Positions 26,380 through 35,774 of a stretch of 64,000 nucleotides of DNA are shown piece by piece. Numbering within the stretch: the stretch's first letter is position 1; each line of letters begins with the position of its first letter. Made by a program: the position numbers and the translations under genes. Source of the stretch: Nocardioides pocheonensis (GTDB lineage Bacteria; Actinomycetota; Actinomycetes; Propionibacteriales; Nocardioidaceae); assembly GCF_003725535.1 (NCBI RefSeq), contig NZ_RJSF01000043.1:35754-99753 (forward strand). The letters run 5' to 3'. Below the pieces are notes generated by a model, which had not been told where the DNA came from, made no database searches, and saw nothing but the letters and a program-made list of their open reading frames with translations.

Positions 26380-28187
26380 GAGTGGTCTCCGAACACAGAG
26401 GCGCCGAGGTCCGCAGGGCTGACCGTGCGTCGCATGCTCGCGAACAGCTCCCGGCCCGTGCCGACGAAGCGCTCCTTGTGCGTGCTGGCGTCGCGATCAG
26501 CGAGGTCGTCGATGTGCAGGTGCAGCTCGCCGGACTCGGCGTCGACGGTGACCAGGTCGCCGTCGCGCACGCGCGAGAGCGGTCCGCCGACGGCGGCCTC
26601 CGGCGTGACGTGGATCGCCGCGAGCACCTTCCCGGAAGCCCCGGACATGCGCCCGTCGGTGACGATGGCCACCCGGTGGCCCCGGTCCTGGAGCACGCCG
26701 AGCACCGGGGTCAGCTTGTGCAGCTCCGGCATCCCGTTGGCGGCCGGTCCCTGGTGCCGGACCACGGCGACGACGTCACCGTCGAGCGCTCCGGCGTCGA
26801 ATGCGGCGAGCAGGTCGTGCTGGTCCTCGAAGACGCGCGCCGGTGCGGTGACCACGCGTTGGTCGGGCTTGACCGCCGAGACCTTCACCACGGCCCGTCC
26901 CAGGTTCCCGTCGACGACGCGAAGGCCGCCGTCGAGGGCGAACGGGTCGTCGGCTCCACGCAGCACGTCGGTGTCGGTGCTCTGCCGTGGCCCTTCCTCC
27001 CAGGCCAGCTCCCCGCCGCTGAGGCGGGGCTCGGTCGTGTAGCGGCGCAGTCCGTGACCGGCCACGGTGTTCACGTCCTCGTGGAGCAGGCCGTGCTCGA
27101 GCAGCGTGTGCACGGTGAAGGCGAGACCGCCGGCTGCATGGAAGTGGTTCACGTCGGCGACGCCGTTCGGGTAGATCCGAGCGAGCTGGGGGACGACGCT
27201 CGAGAGCTCCGACAGGTCGTCCCAGGTCAGGATGACGCCGGCGGCTCGGGCGATGGCCACGAGGTGGAGGGTGTGGTTCGTGGATCCGCCCGTGGCGAGC
27301 AGGGCGACGCAGGCGTTCACGATCGCCTTCTCGTCGACGATCTCGCCGATCGGCATCCGGTCCTCCGCCATCGCGAGCTCGGTGACCCGGCGGCCGGCGG
27401 CGCGGGTGAGCGCGTCGCGCATCGCCGTACCGGGGTTCACGAAGCTCGCCCCGGGGAGGTGCAGGCCGAGCACCTCCATGAGCAGCTGGTTGCTGTTGGC
27501 GGTGCCGTAGAAGGTGCAGGTGCCACTCGAGTGGTACGACGCGGCTTCGGCCTCGAGCAGCGCCGCCCGGTCGACCTTGCCCTCGGCGTACAGCTGGCGC
27601 ACCTGCGCCTTCTCGTTGTTCGGCATGCCGGACGTCATCGGCCCGGCGGGGACGAAGATCGTGGACAGGTGCCCGAACGAGAGGGCGCCGATGAGCAGCC
27701 CGGGGACGATCTTGTCGCAGACTCCGAGCATCAGGGCGCCGTCGAACATGTCGTGCGAGAGAGCGATCGCGGTCGACATCGCGATCACGTCACGGCTGAA
27801 CAGCGACAACTGCATGCCGTCCCGGCCCTGCGTGATCCCGTCGCACATCGCCGGTACGCCGCCGGCGAACTGCGCGATGCCCCCGGCACGGATCACCGCC
27901 TGCTTCAGGGTGGCGGGGTAGGACTCGAACGGAGCATGGGCCGAGAGCATGTCGTTGTAGGCCGACACGATCGCGACGTTGGGCTTCACCAGCTGACGCA
28001 GGGCGGCCTTGTCGGGAGCAGGCGAGGCGGCGAACCCGTGCGCGAGGTTGGCGCAGGCGAGCCGGCCGCGCGCCGGGCCTCGGTCGGCAGCGGACCGGAT
28101 GCGTGCGAGGTAGTCCGTCCTGGTCTCGGTGCTGCGCTCGGCGATCTTCTGCGTCACTGCCGCGACGACGGGGTGGAGCTGGTTCAT
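26376..28187 (-). CDS. edd: 6-phosphogluconate dehydratase
   Basis: A 603-aa IlvD/Edd-family dehydratase, full family length. Iron-sulfur cluster cysteines are visible in [14 protein letters not shown] and [13 protein letters not shown]. It dehydrates 6-phosphogluconate to KDPG. It overlaps zwf upstream and eda downstream by 4 bp each. Confidence 0.95.
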   Translation of the reverse strand: MNQLHPVVAAVTQKIAERSTETRTDYLARIRSAADRGPARGRLACANLAHGFAASPAPDKAALRQLVKPNVAIVSAYNDMLSAHAPFESYPATLKQAVIRAGGIAQFAGGVPAMCDGITQGRDGMQLSLFSRDVIAMSTAIALSHDMFDGALMLGVCDKIVPGLLIGALSFGHLSTIFVPAGPMTSGMPNNEKAQVRQLYAEGKVDRAALLEAEAASYHSSGTCTFYGTANSNQLLMEVLGLHLPGASFVNPGTAMRDALTRAAGRRVTELAMAEDRMPIGEIVDEKAIVNACVALLATGGSTNHTLHLVAIARAAGVILTWDDLSELSSVVPQLARIYPNGVADVNHFHAAGGLAFTVHTLLEHGLLHEDVNTVAGHGLRRYTTEPRLSGGELAWEEGPRQSTDTDVLRGADDPFALDGGLRVVDGNLGRAVVKVSAVKPDQRVVTAPARVFEDQHDLLAAFDAGALDGDVVAVVRHQGPAANGMPELHKLTPVLGVLQDRGHRVAIVTDGRMSGASGKVLAAIHVTPEAAVGGPLSRVRDGDLVTVDAESGELHLHIDDLADRDASTHKERFVGTGRELFASMRRTVSPADLGASVFGDHS

Positions 28188-29653
28188 CGGCTGCTGCTCT
28201 CGTGCCAGGCGCGTCCGTCGCGCTCGATCAGGGTGTCAGCGGCAGGCGGACCGTCCGTGCCGGCCGGGTAGGGCCGCGGGGACTTCCCCGAAGCCATGTG
28301 CGCCACGATCGGCTCGATCCAGCGCCACGCGGCCTCGACCTCGTCGCGGCGCATGAACAGGGTCGGGTTGCCCCGGATGACGTCCATCAGGAGCCGCTCG
28401 TAGGCGTCGGGTGACTTCGCGCCGAAGGCCTGCGTGAAGTTGAGGTCGAGCGACGCCGGGCGGAGCCTGATGCCGCCGGGACCGGGCTCCTTCGCCACCA
28501 GGTGCAACCTGATGCTCTCGTCGGGTTGCAGGTGCATCACCAGCCGGTTCGGCTCCTGCTCTCCGTCGCTGCCCGGGAACATCGGGTGCGGCACCTGCTT
28601 GAAGGCGATCACGATCTCGGAGTACTGCCGCTTCATGCGCTTGCCGGTGCGGAGGTAGAACGGCACGCCGGCCCAGCGCCAGTTGCACACCTCCGCCTTC
28701 AGCGCGACGAAGGTCTCGGTCCGGCTGGACTCGGTCTCGAGGTCCTCGAGGTACGACGGGACAGCCGTGCCCTCGGCGAGACCGGCGGTGTACTGCCCGA
28801 CCACCGCGCTGCTGGTGATCTCGTCGGCCGTCATCGGACGCAGGGCCTGGAGCACCTTGAGCTTCTCGTCCCGGACGGTCTCCCGCCCGACGTACGTCGG
28901 CGGCTCCATCGCGACCAGGCACAGCAGCTGCAGCAAGTGGTTCTGGACCATGTCGCGCAGGGCACCCGCGGCGTCGTAGTAGCCGCCTCGCGACCCCACG
29001 CCGAGCGACTCCGACACCGTGATCTGCACGTGGTCGATCGCGTGAGCGTTCCAGAGCGGCTCGAAGATCGTGTTCGCGAACCGCGTGACCAGCAGGTTCT
29101 GCACGCTCTCCTTGCCGAGGTAGTGGTCGATCCGGAAGATCCTGGACTCGTCGAAGACCGCCCCGACCGCGTCGTTGATCGCTTCCGCGGACGCGAGGTC
29201 GTGGCCGATCGGCTTCTCCAGCACCACGCGGCTCTCCGCGTCCACGAGTCCGTGCTCGTCGAGGTGACGACAGATCGGCCCGAACAGCGCCGGCCCCACG
29301 GCGAGGTAGAACACACGGACCGGGTTGGCGTCGACGGACAGCCGGTCGGCCAGCTCGATCCACGCGGCCGCGTCGTCGACGTCGAGGCTGACGTGGCTCA
29401 GCCGGCTGACGAAGCGATCGAGCTCTCGCGGCTCGCTCTCGCCCACGTACGCCGGGAGAGAGCCGCGCACCTTGTCGCGATAGCCGGCGTCGTCGAGGCC
29501 CGCGCGGGAGACGGCGACGATGCGAGTGCCGGCCGGGAGCTGGCCGTCGCGGTCGCGCAGGTACAGGGCCGGGAGCAGCTTGCGCAGCGCCAGGTCGCCG
29601 GTGCCGCCGAAGATGACGAAGTCGCTGTCGGCGAGCGCGGGGGTCGTGGTCAT
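28184..29653 (-). CDS. zwf: Glucose-6-phosphate dehydrogenase
   Basis: A 489-aa enzyme with the nucleotide motif G-G-T-G-D-L-A at the N-terminus and the active-site R-I-D-H-Y-L-G-K-E. It produces 6-phosphogluconolactone; no lactonase gene is in the operon. The ATG 29,651-29,653 is chosen because it precedes the Rossmann segment directly. A promoter placed at 29,662-29,690 would make the mRNA nearly leaderless. Confidence 0.95.
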   Translation of the reverse strand: MTTTPALADSDFVIFGGTGDLALRKLLPALYLRDRDGQLPAGTRIVAVSRAGLDDAGYRDKVRGSLPAYVGESEPRELDRFVSRLSHVSLDVDDAAAWIELADRLSVDANPVRVFYLAVGPALFGPICRHLDEHGLVDAESRVVLEKPIGHDLASAEAINDAVGAVFDESRIFRIDHYLGKESVQNLLVTRFANTIFEPLWNAHAIDHVQITVSESLGVGSRGGYYDAAGALRDMVQNHLLQLLCLVAMEPPTYVGRETVRDEKLKVLQALRPMTADEITSSAVVGQYTAGLAEGTAVPSYLEDLETESSRTETFVALKAEVCNWRWAGVPFYLRTGKRMKRQYSEIVIAFKQVPHPMFPGSDGEQEPNRLVMHLQPDESIRLHLVAKEPGPGGIRLRPASLDLNFTQAFGAKSPDAYERLLMDVIRGNPTLFMRRDEVEAAWRWIEPIVAHMASGKSPRPYPAGTDGPPAADTLIERDGRAWHESSSR

Positions 29654-29661
29654 GGCTCCAG

Positions 29662-29690
29662 AGCCTAAGCAGACTTTTGTAACTCCACAA
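29662..29690 (-). promoter_or_regulatory. Candidate zwf promoter
   Basis: On the minus strand TTGTGG (29,685-29,690), a 17-bp spacer and TAGGCT (29,662-29,667) lie 9 bp from the zwf ATG. An imperfect inverted repeat (ACTTTTG with CCAAAGT) spans the spacer and -35 and could be the ROK operator. Assigned by eye. Confidence 0.4.
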
Positions 29691-29748
29691 GACCAAAGTG
29701 TGTCCATTCGGTACGTTACTGGCCAGTCTTCTGTGCTTCAATGCAGCC

Positions 29749-30930
29749 ATGTCCGGACGCTCCGCCGCACCGGTTCCCACCGCCGGTGACGTGCTCGCGC
29801 TCATCCGTCGAGGCGAGGTCTCGACGAGGAGCGAGGTCGCCCGGGTGACCGGTCTGTCGCGGACCGCGGTGACCGCCAGGCTCGCTGCCCTGCTCGGATC
29901 GGGCCTCGTCGTGGAGGGCGAGGACGCTCCGTCCACGGGCGGCCGGCCCCCGACGCAGCTTCGGTTCAACGCGCGGGCCGGCGTGGTGCTGGCCGGTGCG
30001 CTCGGCCGTAGCCGCACCCAGTTCGGTCTGTGCGACCTCGAGGGCGAGGTGCTCGCGACCGCGGAGTTCGACCATGCCGACGGCGCGGTCCCCGACGACC
30101 TGATGCCCCGGCTGCTCGACGGCTTCATGAAGCTTCTCGGCGACGCGGGCCTCGAGCCGAAGACAGTGCGCGGCGTCGGGCTGAGCATCCCGGGGACCGT
30201 CGACACCGACCGCGGGATGAGCATGTCCTCGCCGATCATGCGCGGCTGGGACGGGGTCGAGCTGGCGCCGTACCTGGAATCGCTCGGCGACGTGGCGATC
30301 CGTGTCGACAACGACGCCAGGGTTCTCGCGCTCTCGGAGACCCGGGGACATCTGCAGACCCATCGCGACCTCGTCGTGGTCAAGGCATCGACCGGGATCA
30401 GCTGCGGCATCATCTCCGAGGGTCGTCTCCTCCGCGGCGCGCGAGGCGCGGCCGGCGAGCTCGGTCACTCCAAGAGCCCTGCGGCGCGAGGTCGGCCGTG
30501 CCGCTGCGGGGAGACCGGGTGCCTGGAGGCGGTGGCCGGGGGCTGGGCTCTCGTGCAGGACGTCGCTGCGGCCGGCCGTCCGGTCTCGCACCTGCGCGAG
30601 CTCGTCGAGCAGGCCGCCCACGGCGACGCCGACGCACGGGCACGCATCCGCGACAGCGGCCGCCGTGTGGGCGAGGTGCTCGCGGCCGTCGTGAACGTCC
30701 TGAACCCGCGCGCCGTCGTCATCGGAGGCGACATGGCCCCGGCGTACGACACCTTCGTCGCCGGGCTACGGGAGACGCTGTACGCCGACGCGACCGAGGT
30801 GGCGTCGCGGGACCTGGAGATCCTGCCGAGCACCTACGGCGCCCAGGCCGGCGTCGTGGGGTGCGCCCAGCTGGTGCTGAACGACGTGCTGTCCCCGTCG
30901 AGCCTCGACCGGGCGTTGGCGTCGCGCTGA
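29749..30930 (+). CDS. ROK-family transcriptional repressor
   Basis: A 393-aa ROK protein: N-terminal winged HTH (R-S-E-V-A-R-V-T-G-L-S-R-T-A-V-T-A-R), then a sugar-kinase-like ROK domain with G-L-S-I-P-G and the zinc motif G-H...C-R-C-G-E-T-G-C-L-E. The kinase ATP loop is degenerate, as in regulators. ATG 29,749 is preferred over a longer frame from 29,698 that would run through the promoter. Divergent from zwf-edd-eda, so it most likely controls that operon in response to a sugar. Confidence 0.9.
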   Translation: MSGRSAAPVPTAGDVLALIRRGEVSTRSEVARVTGLSRTAVTARLAALLGSGLVVEGEDAPSTGGRPPTQLRFNARAGVVLAGALGRSRTQFGLCDLEGEVLATAEFDHADGAVPDDLMPRLLDGFMKLLGDAGLEPKTVRGVGLSIPGTVDTDRGMSMSSPIMRGWDGVELAPYLESLGDVAIRVDNDARVLALSETRGHLQTHRDLVVVKASTGISCGIISEGRLLRGARGAAGELGHSKSPAARGRPCRCGETGCLEAVAGGWALVQDVAAAGRPVSHLRELVEQAAHGDADARARIRDSGRRVGEVLAAVVNVLNPRAVVIGGDMAPAYDTFVAGLRETLYADATEVASRDLEILPSTYGAQAGVVGCAQLVLNDVLSPSSLDRALASR

Positions 30931-31136
30931 CCCTCCCGAGTGGTGAGGAAGGCGGGTTCGGCGGAGTGGTGTAATCGGTCCTACCGCGGAAGGTCCGGCG
31001 GTCGACGGCGAGCGCAACAGGTGGCGATCCGTCTGTCCGGCCGCCGCAACGACCCGGCGCGAACGCGCGACCCGAATGCACAGAGGCCCTGGCCGGCGAC
31101 GGTCGCGGTCCGACCAGTGATGGGACGAGGGACTTC
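30931..31136. other. Intergenic region before stranded DUF255 5' end
   Basis: 206 bp between the ROK gene and the interrupted DUF255 gene. It would hold the original DUF255 promoter and a GGGACGAGGG-type RBS before GTG 31,137. No strong promoter pair, hairpin or RNA was recognised. Confidence 0.4.
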
Positions 31137-31301
31137 GTGGCCAACCGGCTAGCCAGTGCGACATCGCCGTACCTCCTGCAGCACCAGGACAACCCCGTCG
31201 ACTGGTGGGAGTGGGGACCCGACGCCTTCGAGGAGGCGCGGCGGCGCGACGTGCCGGTGCTGCTCAGCGTCGGGTACGCCGCCTGCCACTGGTGCCACGT
31301 G
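31137..31301 (+). pseudogene. Stranded 5' end of DUF255/thioredoxin-like gene
   Basis: The first 55 codons match the N-terminus of the DUF255 protein that restarts at 63,409: 50 of 55 residues are identical through C-H-W-C-H-V. After codon 55 the frame runs into island DNA with no further similarity (a chimeric frame to 31,775, antisense to the nuclease gene). This is the original 5' end cut off by island insertion. Whether a short product is still made from its promoter is unknown. Confidence 0.88.
31284..31300. repeat. attL core, 17-bp direct repeat
   Basis: TGCCACTGGTGCCACGT, identical to 63,556-63,572 and in the same reading frame of DUF255 (codons 50-55, C-H-W-C-H-V). It marks the left boundary of the island. 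The strand exchange point could lie anywhere in the 17 bp, since the flanks differ between copies. Confidence 0.8.
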
Positions 31302-31414
31302 GCCGGGATTGTGCTTAGGTCGCGGCTCGTGATGCCGATCCACGCTCGATCCGAGGCCGAATCAGGCCGTGTGAGTCCGATCGAGGACGGTGTCGGACGC
31401 CGCTTCCGGGCGAA

Positions 31415-31436
31415 TTCGTATCAAGAGTTCGTATCA
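31415..31436. repeat. Left-end integrase arm-type repeats
   Basis: TTCGTATCA occurs twice at 31,415-31,423 and 31,428-31,436, a 13-bp spacing. The same spacing and near-identical 9-mers occur at the right end (63,341 and 63,354). Their position just inside the core is expected for integrase arm-binding sites. Confidence 0.6.
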
Positions 31437-31441
31437 CTCGA

Positions 31442-32368
31442 TCATTGGTCCGACCTGCGCGGTGGAGGCAGGTCCTCGGCACGCAGGGCCACGCGGGAAG
31501 CAGACCCCTTGGGCCTCCGCGCCTCCAAAACCGCGGGACAGTGGTCGTGGAACGCGCAGGAATCGCATGATGGGCGGACGCGGCCGCTCCAGATGTCGGT
31601 GCCGTCTGCTGCGGCGAGTCGATCAAGGTGGCGAGCGATCTCGCTACGGTGGCGCGCCCGGTCCTCGGCCATGATGGAGTTAGAGCGTTCCGCAACCGGT
31701 GGGTCCAGACCGAGGAGCTCGAGAACGGTCGCGACGTCGGGGCTGCTGTATCGGGCGCTTAGCAGGGTGTCGTAGGTCAGCATGGTCAGCATCGGGTCTT
31801 GCAGCGGGCTCTTGGGCCATCGCAATCGAGTCTTGTAGTCGGCCACAACGTTGGTGCCGTTGTGGTCGCGGTAGAGGAGGTCGATGCGCCCCTTGAGTTC
31901 GAAGCGACCGAAGGTCTGGGCAACGGCCACTTCGGTGCCGACAACCTGCACCTGCTGAACGTCGACCACGCGGAAGATCCCGGCTGCCTTCGATCGAGCG
32001 AGATATAGGTGGTCGAAGTATTCGGTGGGATGGTCGACACGCCACTCGGCCAAAGCCAGCTCAAGAAGAGACTCGAACGATCTGCGCTCGGGCGGCAGGT
32101 TGAAGAGGCGCTGGAGGGTGCCGTGCACGATCGCGCCGAGTGACCACTCTCCGGCCGACACGGGCTGACCTCGCTGCGCGACGTAGGCGAACCAGTACGC
32201 AAGTTCGCAGCGCCAGAACCGCTTTAGCGCCGTGACACTGATCGATGCACGCGCGCGGCCCAGGTCGGGGACTTCCACTTCAATCTCCGTCTGGCGCCGC
32301 ACGTCGTCATTGTCCTCGGTTCGATCGTGCGCGTGGGGCATTGGGGCGTACCGGCGCCGGCGCGCCAC
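31442..32368 (-). CDS. RecB/AddB-like PD-(D/E)XK nuclease with probable Fe-S cluster
   Basis: A 308-aa nuclease-like protein. Motifs: H82 in the A-I-V-H motif, D163 in G-R-I-D-L-L, and D177-Y-K179 in the V-A-D-Y-K-T core, the pattern of the RecB/Cas4 family. C54 plus C268, C271 and C277 match the four-cysteine Fe-S clasp of AddB/Cas4-type nucleases. It starts at GTG 32,366-32,368, 3 bp after the upstream stop (the ATG at 32,341 is an alternative). It is the last gene of the six-gene operon and the probable effector of a defence module. Confidence 0.75.
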   Translation of the reverse strand: MARRRRYAPMPHAHDRTEDNDDVRRQTEIEVEVPDLGRARASISVTALKRFWRCELAYWFAYVAQRGQPVSAGEWSLGAIVHGTLQRLFNLPPERRSFESLLELALAEWRVDHPTEYFDHLYLARSKAAGIFRVVDVQQVQVVGTEVAVAQTFGRFELKGRIDLLYRDHNGTNVVADYKTRLRWPKSPLQDPMLTMLTYDTLLSARYSSPDVATVLELLGLDPPVAERSNSIMAEDRARHRSEIARHLDRLAAADGTDIWSGRVRPSCDSCAFHDHCPAVLEARRPKGSASRVALRAEDLPPPRRSDQ

Positions 32369-32371
32369 GAC

Positions 32372-33451
32372 CTACGCTTGCCTGACGAACCCCTCATCTT
32401 TCGAACGGTGCACGTAGTGGATGCCGCGACTCCGGGCCTTTGCCTCCTCGTCGGCTCGTCGGTTGAGACCGTCGCCGGGCGGCACGTAGGCGTAACTGAA
32501 TGGCTTGAGTAGCGCGCCTTCCCTGAATCGCAACTTGTCGAAGCCGCCTTGAGGCATGATCGCGTGACCGCAACTGAAGCGGACGTGGCGGTCGTGGTCC
32601 AGTGCGTCGTCGACGTAGAGGTGGAGTCGGCCGTTCCGCCTCCAACGACGCGACTTCTTCACCGCGTCCGAGATGTCGCCGACGGAGTACGGCTGCGCGG
32701 TCTTGTCATGGTTTTCGTCTGCAACTCGGTTGCCGCTACGCGCGAAGAGATTGACCGTGGCGTTCCGCGGTAGATCCCGGTCGAGGGAATCGAGCAGCCA
32801 AGTGAGGAGGCTGGCGTTGCCATTGAACTTGCTCGTCTTGACCAAGCCGGAGAACAGGAAGCGGTCGAAGATATTCACTTCCGTCGACACTCGAGCCAAT
32901 GGGCGAAAGTAGGTGTCCCAGACCGCGGTGCGAAGCGTGCCGGCGGGGATAATCGTCTCGCGGTGTAGGGCCTTCAGGCGGTGCACCGTTTCTGACTGGT
33001 CGACGGCGCTCGAGAGCGCGACTTCCAGTCCGTTGGTGAACGAGGCGTATCCGTGGTCGTCATACAGGGCTCGTGCAACCGTCGGCGGGACGCCAGGTGC
33101 GCGGTCGCTCGAACCGAGTACAAGGAGGTCGACAACTGCCTGGAGCTGCTCAAGGTCACCGGCCAACGCGTAGTCATGCACCGACATGTCATGTGGCGGG
33201 CGTGCTCGAAACACCCCGGGCCCGGAACTGTCGATGGCCCGCATGAGTGGGCGCCAGAAGTCGTAACCGAGTTGGTCCGCCAGGCGTTCCATGGCGCCAA
33301 AAAGGGCCTTTGCGTCGTTGGGTCCAAGCACTCCGAGCAGGCCAAATTCGAGGACACATTCCGCGAGGCGCTTGTGTTCAAGTCTTGCCCCAAGGCTGCC
33401 ACCGTTGGGCAGAGTTAGTGCATCCGCGTCGATGGCGAATCGGCCGATCAC
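32372..33451 (-). CDS. Conserved-looking protein of unknown function
   Basis: A 359-aa soluble protein, not recognised with confidence. The GTG start at 33,449-33,451 overlaps the ATPase stop (GTGA), so it is translated with the ATPase. The C-terminal third has a D-H-D-R-H-V-R-F stretch and later G-G-F-D that faintly recall PLD-like/MIT_C folds (H-D-R...G...D); this is tentative. The middle contains F-D-R-F-L-F-S-G-L. No membrane segment or signal peptide. Its place between an ATPase and a nuclease suggests a sensor or second effector subunit. Confidence 0.6.
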   Translation of the reverse strand: MIGRFAIDADALTLPNGGSLGARLEHKRLAECVLEFGLLGVLGPNDAKALFGAMERLADQLGYDFWRPLMRAIDSSGPGVFRARPPHDMSVHDYALAGDLEQLQAVVDLLVLGSSDRAPGVPPTVARALYDDHGYASFTNGLEVALSSAVDQSETVHRLKALHRETIIPAGTLRTAVWDTYFRPLARVSTEVNIFDRFLFSGLVKTSKFNGNASLLTWLLDSLDRDLPRNATVNLFARSGNRVADENHDKTAQPYSVGDISDAVKKSRRWRRNGRLHLYVDDALDHDRHVRFSCGHAIMPQGGFDKLRFREGALLKPFSYAYVPPGDGLNRRADEEAKARSRGIHYVHRSKDEGFVRQA

Positions 33452-34968
33452 TCCCAACCGCCAAGCACGTCGGCGAGGCTGTCGTCGAAGAACCCAGTTG
33501 GCCACGGATCGAGCAGCTCGCCTTGCTCGCCAAGGCGAAGGCGACGAACGCTCACGCCAACCTCCGGCGTGTTGTCGATGTACAGGACGGCGACCTCGTC
33601 CGGGAGCAGCTTTCCGCTCCGGACGAGACGACGCACGCGGAGAAGCAGGCTCTCGGAGTGGGTCTCCACGATCACCTGATTCCCACGCCGCAGGACCGAG
33701 AAGGCAAACAGGTTCGCCAACCTCGCCTGAAGGCGAGGGTGAAGGTGAAGCTCAGGCTCTTCGATCGAGATCACGCGCTGGGTCGCATGCGCGCATGCGT
33801 CGATCACGGGCAGCAGCTGGCTGACGCCGTACCCGACCTCGGACAGCGGAACGGGCGCTCCGGAGCGTCGGTCGGCCAGGATCCAGTCGGATACACGGAC
33901 TCCGCCCTGGTCGGACGTGAAGGTTGGCTCGAACGAGTGGGGGATCTCCAGCTGTTCCAGGAGTTGGTTGAGGACCTCGTGTCCCTCGAACCCTGCGACG
34001 CCCCAACGTGGCGCGCCGGCGATCCCCCAGTGATCGGGGCCGGCGATGTCGTCGAGGTCAACCGGGGAGTACTTCTCCGCAGGGTTGCCCCGATGGGGGC
34101 CGAAGTGGGTGAGCTGACCGGCCAGTCGGAACAGAGTTCGCTGGAGGTGGACGTCGGCATCCCCGAACAGCAGGTGGTCGACGTCCCGCTTCATCGGCTC
34201 TGAGCGCTCACCGCCGGACCATTCACTTACCTCCCACCGGGGTCCGATGCTGCCGAAGTCGCCACGATCAATCGGGTCGGCGTCCTCGAAGTTCAGGAAG
34301 AACTCCTTGCGGGCCTGGTCTGGGCCGCCGGCCAGGCCGATGGTCGACGACTGCCATGGACCGATGTCGGAGCTTTGGAATCCAAGCTCGGCCCGGGCGA
34401 GGTCGCCAGAGCGCGGGAGGCGGTAATCGACGCCGAGCACGAGCGTCCTCGTCTGGGAGAACGGGGTGTCCTCAGCCTGGCGCTCCCAGGTGACCACGCT
34501 GTCAGGGCGAACGTCTGGAAACGCTCGACGCCATAGATTCAGGGCGTCGGACCTGCCGGTGTCGACGGCATGCATGAACAGTTGCAGTGCCTTGAGCGCC
34601 GTCGACTTGCCGGCGGAGTTTGGTCCGTAGACCAAGGTGAGTGGCGCGAGCGGGATCTCGTGACGGCCTGCGAGTGACTTCAAGTTCTCCACGTGGAGAC
34701 GCTCTATGAGTGGCTGCGGGCGAGGGCGCTGCTTCGCCTCTCGCGGCTGGGTCTTGCCCTCCGCAGGACGCGAGTCATCGGCATGTCGATCGAGGAAGGC
34801 CTGGAGCTGCTCCTCGCTGCGCTTCTGCTCCTCGCGCCAGCGTTCGCCGGCCTCGCGCATGCGACGTACGGTCTCCTCCTGCCGGGTCTTCATAGCCTCG
34901 CGGTCGAGACCGACCCAGTCGGGCGAGATCGGGCGCTCGTCCCCGGGGGTGCGGGTCGAGTCGGACAT
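33448..34968 (-). CDS. AAA15/DUF3696-type SMC-like ATPase
   Basis: A 506-aa ATPase. Residues 1-90 are charged and helical (probable coiled coil). Walker A G-P-N-S-A-G-K-S spans 115-122, an ABC-like signature V-G-Y-G-V-S-Q-L-L-P follows in the C-terminal half, Walker B I-S-I-E-E-P-E-L-H-L-H-P is near 400-411 with E403/E404, and T-H-S-E near 438. The W-P-x-G-F-F-D tail is typical of DUF3696. No TOPRIM domain is visible, unlike OLD nucleases. Coupled to the unknown gene by GTGA. Relatives act as ATPase subunits in several phage-defence systems. Confidence 0.8.
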   Translation of the reverse strand: MSDSTRTPGDERPISPDWVGLDREAMKTRQEETVRRMREAGERWREEQKRSEEQLQAFLDRHADDSRPAEGKTQPREAKQRPRPQPLIERLHVENLKSLAGRHEIPLAPLTLVYGPNSAGKSTALKALQLFMHAVDTGRSDALNLWRRAFPDVRPDSVVTWERQAEDTPFSQTRTLVLGVDYRLPRSGDLARAELGFQSSDIGPWQSSTIGLAGGPDQARKEFFLNFEDADPIDRGDFGSIGPRWEVSEWSGGERSEPMKRDVDHLLFGDADVHLQRTLFRLAGQLTHFGPHRGNPAEKYSPVDLDDIAGPDHWGIAGAPRWGVAGFEGHEVLNQLLEQLEIPHSFEPTFTSDQGGVRVSDWILADRRSGAPVPLSEVGYGVSQLLPVIDACAHATQRVISIEEPELHLHPRLQARLANLFAFSVLRRGNQVIVETHSESLLLRVRRLVRSGKLLPDEVAVLYIDNTPEVGVSVRRLRLGEQGELLDPWPTGFFDDSLADVLGGWE

Positions 34969-34999
34969 GGAGTGCTCCTTTGGGTTGTGCGAATGCTAT

Positions 35000-35551
35000 T
35001 CAGCCGATCGATCGGCTGCGGTGGAATCGGAGCGAACGCGCGACGGCCTGGGTCAGGCGGCCGAGGCGCGGCGGTTCCTGCCAGGCCACGCTCTTGACGT
35101 ACGGCGGGCCGAAACCGGGAGTCGGGTCTGCGACCACGGCGAGGAGCGTGCGACTGCCGATGTCCCGGGACAGTTCGTTGGCGAAGTCCTTTGGGCGGCG
35201 CCGCCGCTTGGACGGGTACGCGATCACGGCCTCGACGTGCTCGGCAGTGATGTTGTGGTGGGCCATGTCGGCCTGCGCCTCCGGCGAAAAGGTCACCCGA
35301 TCTCGATCCGCCTCGGCCTGAACGAGCGCGGAGTGAAGGTCGTCTCTTCCAATGACGGCGACGAGGTGGCGCATTCGGGAGCATTGCTCCTCGAGCAGGT
35401 GAGTGACCTGGGCGGCCACGTGGCTCCGGCCCTGGAGTGAGCGGCGTCGCAGAGCAAGGACCTTCCGGACGGTCAGCAGCATGAGAACCGCCCAAACGAT
35501 GCCGACCGTCAGAGTGAGCGAGAGCGAGACGAGGTCGGGCGCGCTGCTCAT
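35000..35551 (-). CDS. Small membrane protein with possible DUF4258-like C-terminal domain
   Basis: A 183-aa protein. One N-terminal membrane segment (about residues 8-30), a basic/helical linker, then a soluble domain from about 90 with F-S-P-E-A-Q...H-V-E-A-V-I and R-T-L-L-A-V-V-A, which loosely resembles the DUF4258/RelE-like fold; this match is tentative. The ATG (35,549-35,551) overlaps the stop of the 74-aa gene (ATGA). It lies 31 bp upstream of the ATPase gene. Confidence 0.6.
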   Translation of the reverse strand: MSSAPDLVSLSLTLTVGIVWAVLMLLTVRKVLALRRRSLQGRSHVAAQVTHLLEEQCSRMRHLVAVIGRDDLHSALVQAEADRDRVTFSPEAQADMAHHNITAEHVEAVIAYPSKRRRRPKDFANELSRDIGSRTLLAVVADPTPGFGPPYVKSVAWQEPPRLGRLTQAVARSLRFHRSRSIG

Positions 35552-35772
35552 CGGCCATCCTCGTTCGCAGGGGCGGACAGTGCGGCGTGCCAGGCCTTCT
35601 GACCTCCCTCGGAGAAGTTCCACGCCGCGGGGCGGAAGAGACGCTCAACTGTCTCGTGCACAGCGGCAGGTGGGGCGGACGGCACGACCTTGAGAACTGC
35701 GCGACTGACGACAGGAGCCACGCTGTTCGTCATGACATCGGCGAGAATCGATTGGAGCAGCAACGTGAGCAT
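35548..35772 (-). CDS. Small protein of unknown function (74 aa)
   Basis: A 74-aa protein with an amphipathic N-terminus (M-L-T-L-L-L-Q-S-I-L) and a W-N-F-S-E-G-G-Q-K-A-W-H motif. It starts 2 bp after the S1-domain gene's stop and overlaps the membrane-protein start by 4 bp, which argues that it is a real, co-translated gene. Not recognised. Confidence 0.55.
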   Translation of the reverse strand: MLTLLLQSILADVMTNSVAPVVSRAVLKVVPSAPPAAVHETVERLFRPAAWNFSEGGQKAWHAALSAPANEDGR

Positions 35773-35774
35773 GA

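Noticed and set aside
26382-28271. 629-codon plus-strand frame opposite edd
   Set aside because: Antisense shadow of a clear edd gene with full motif set.
31415-31436. CRISPR-like repeats
   Set aside because: Only two 9-bp units with a 4-bp gap; these fit integrase arm sites, and no array or cas gene is present in the window.
31302-31775. Chimeric DUF255 frame continuing to 31,775
   Set aside because: After codon 55 similarity stops at the att core and the frame is antisense to the nuclease gene; only the 5' remnant is real.
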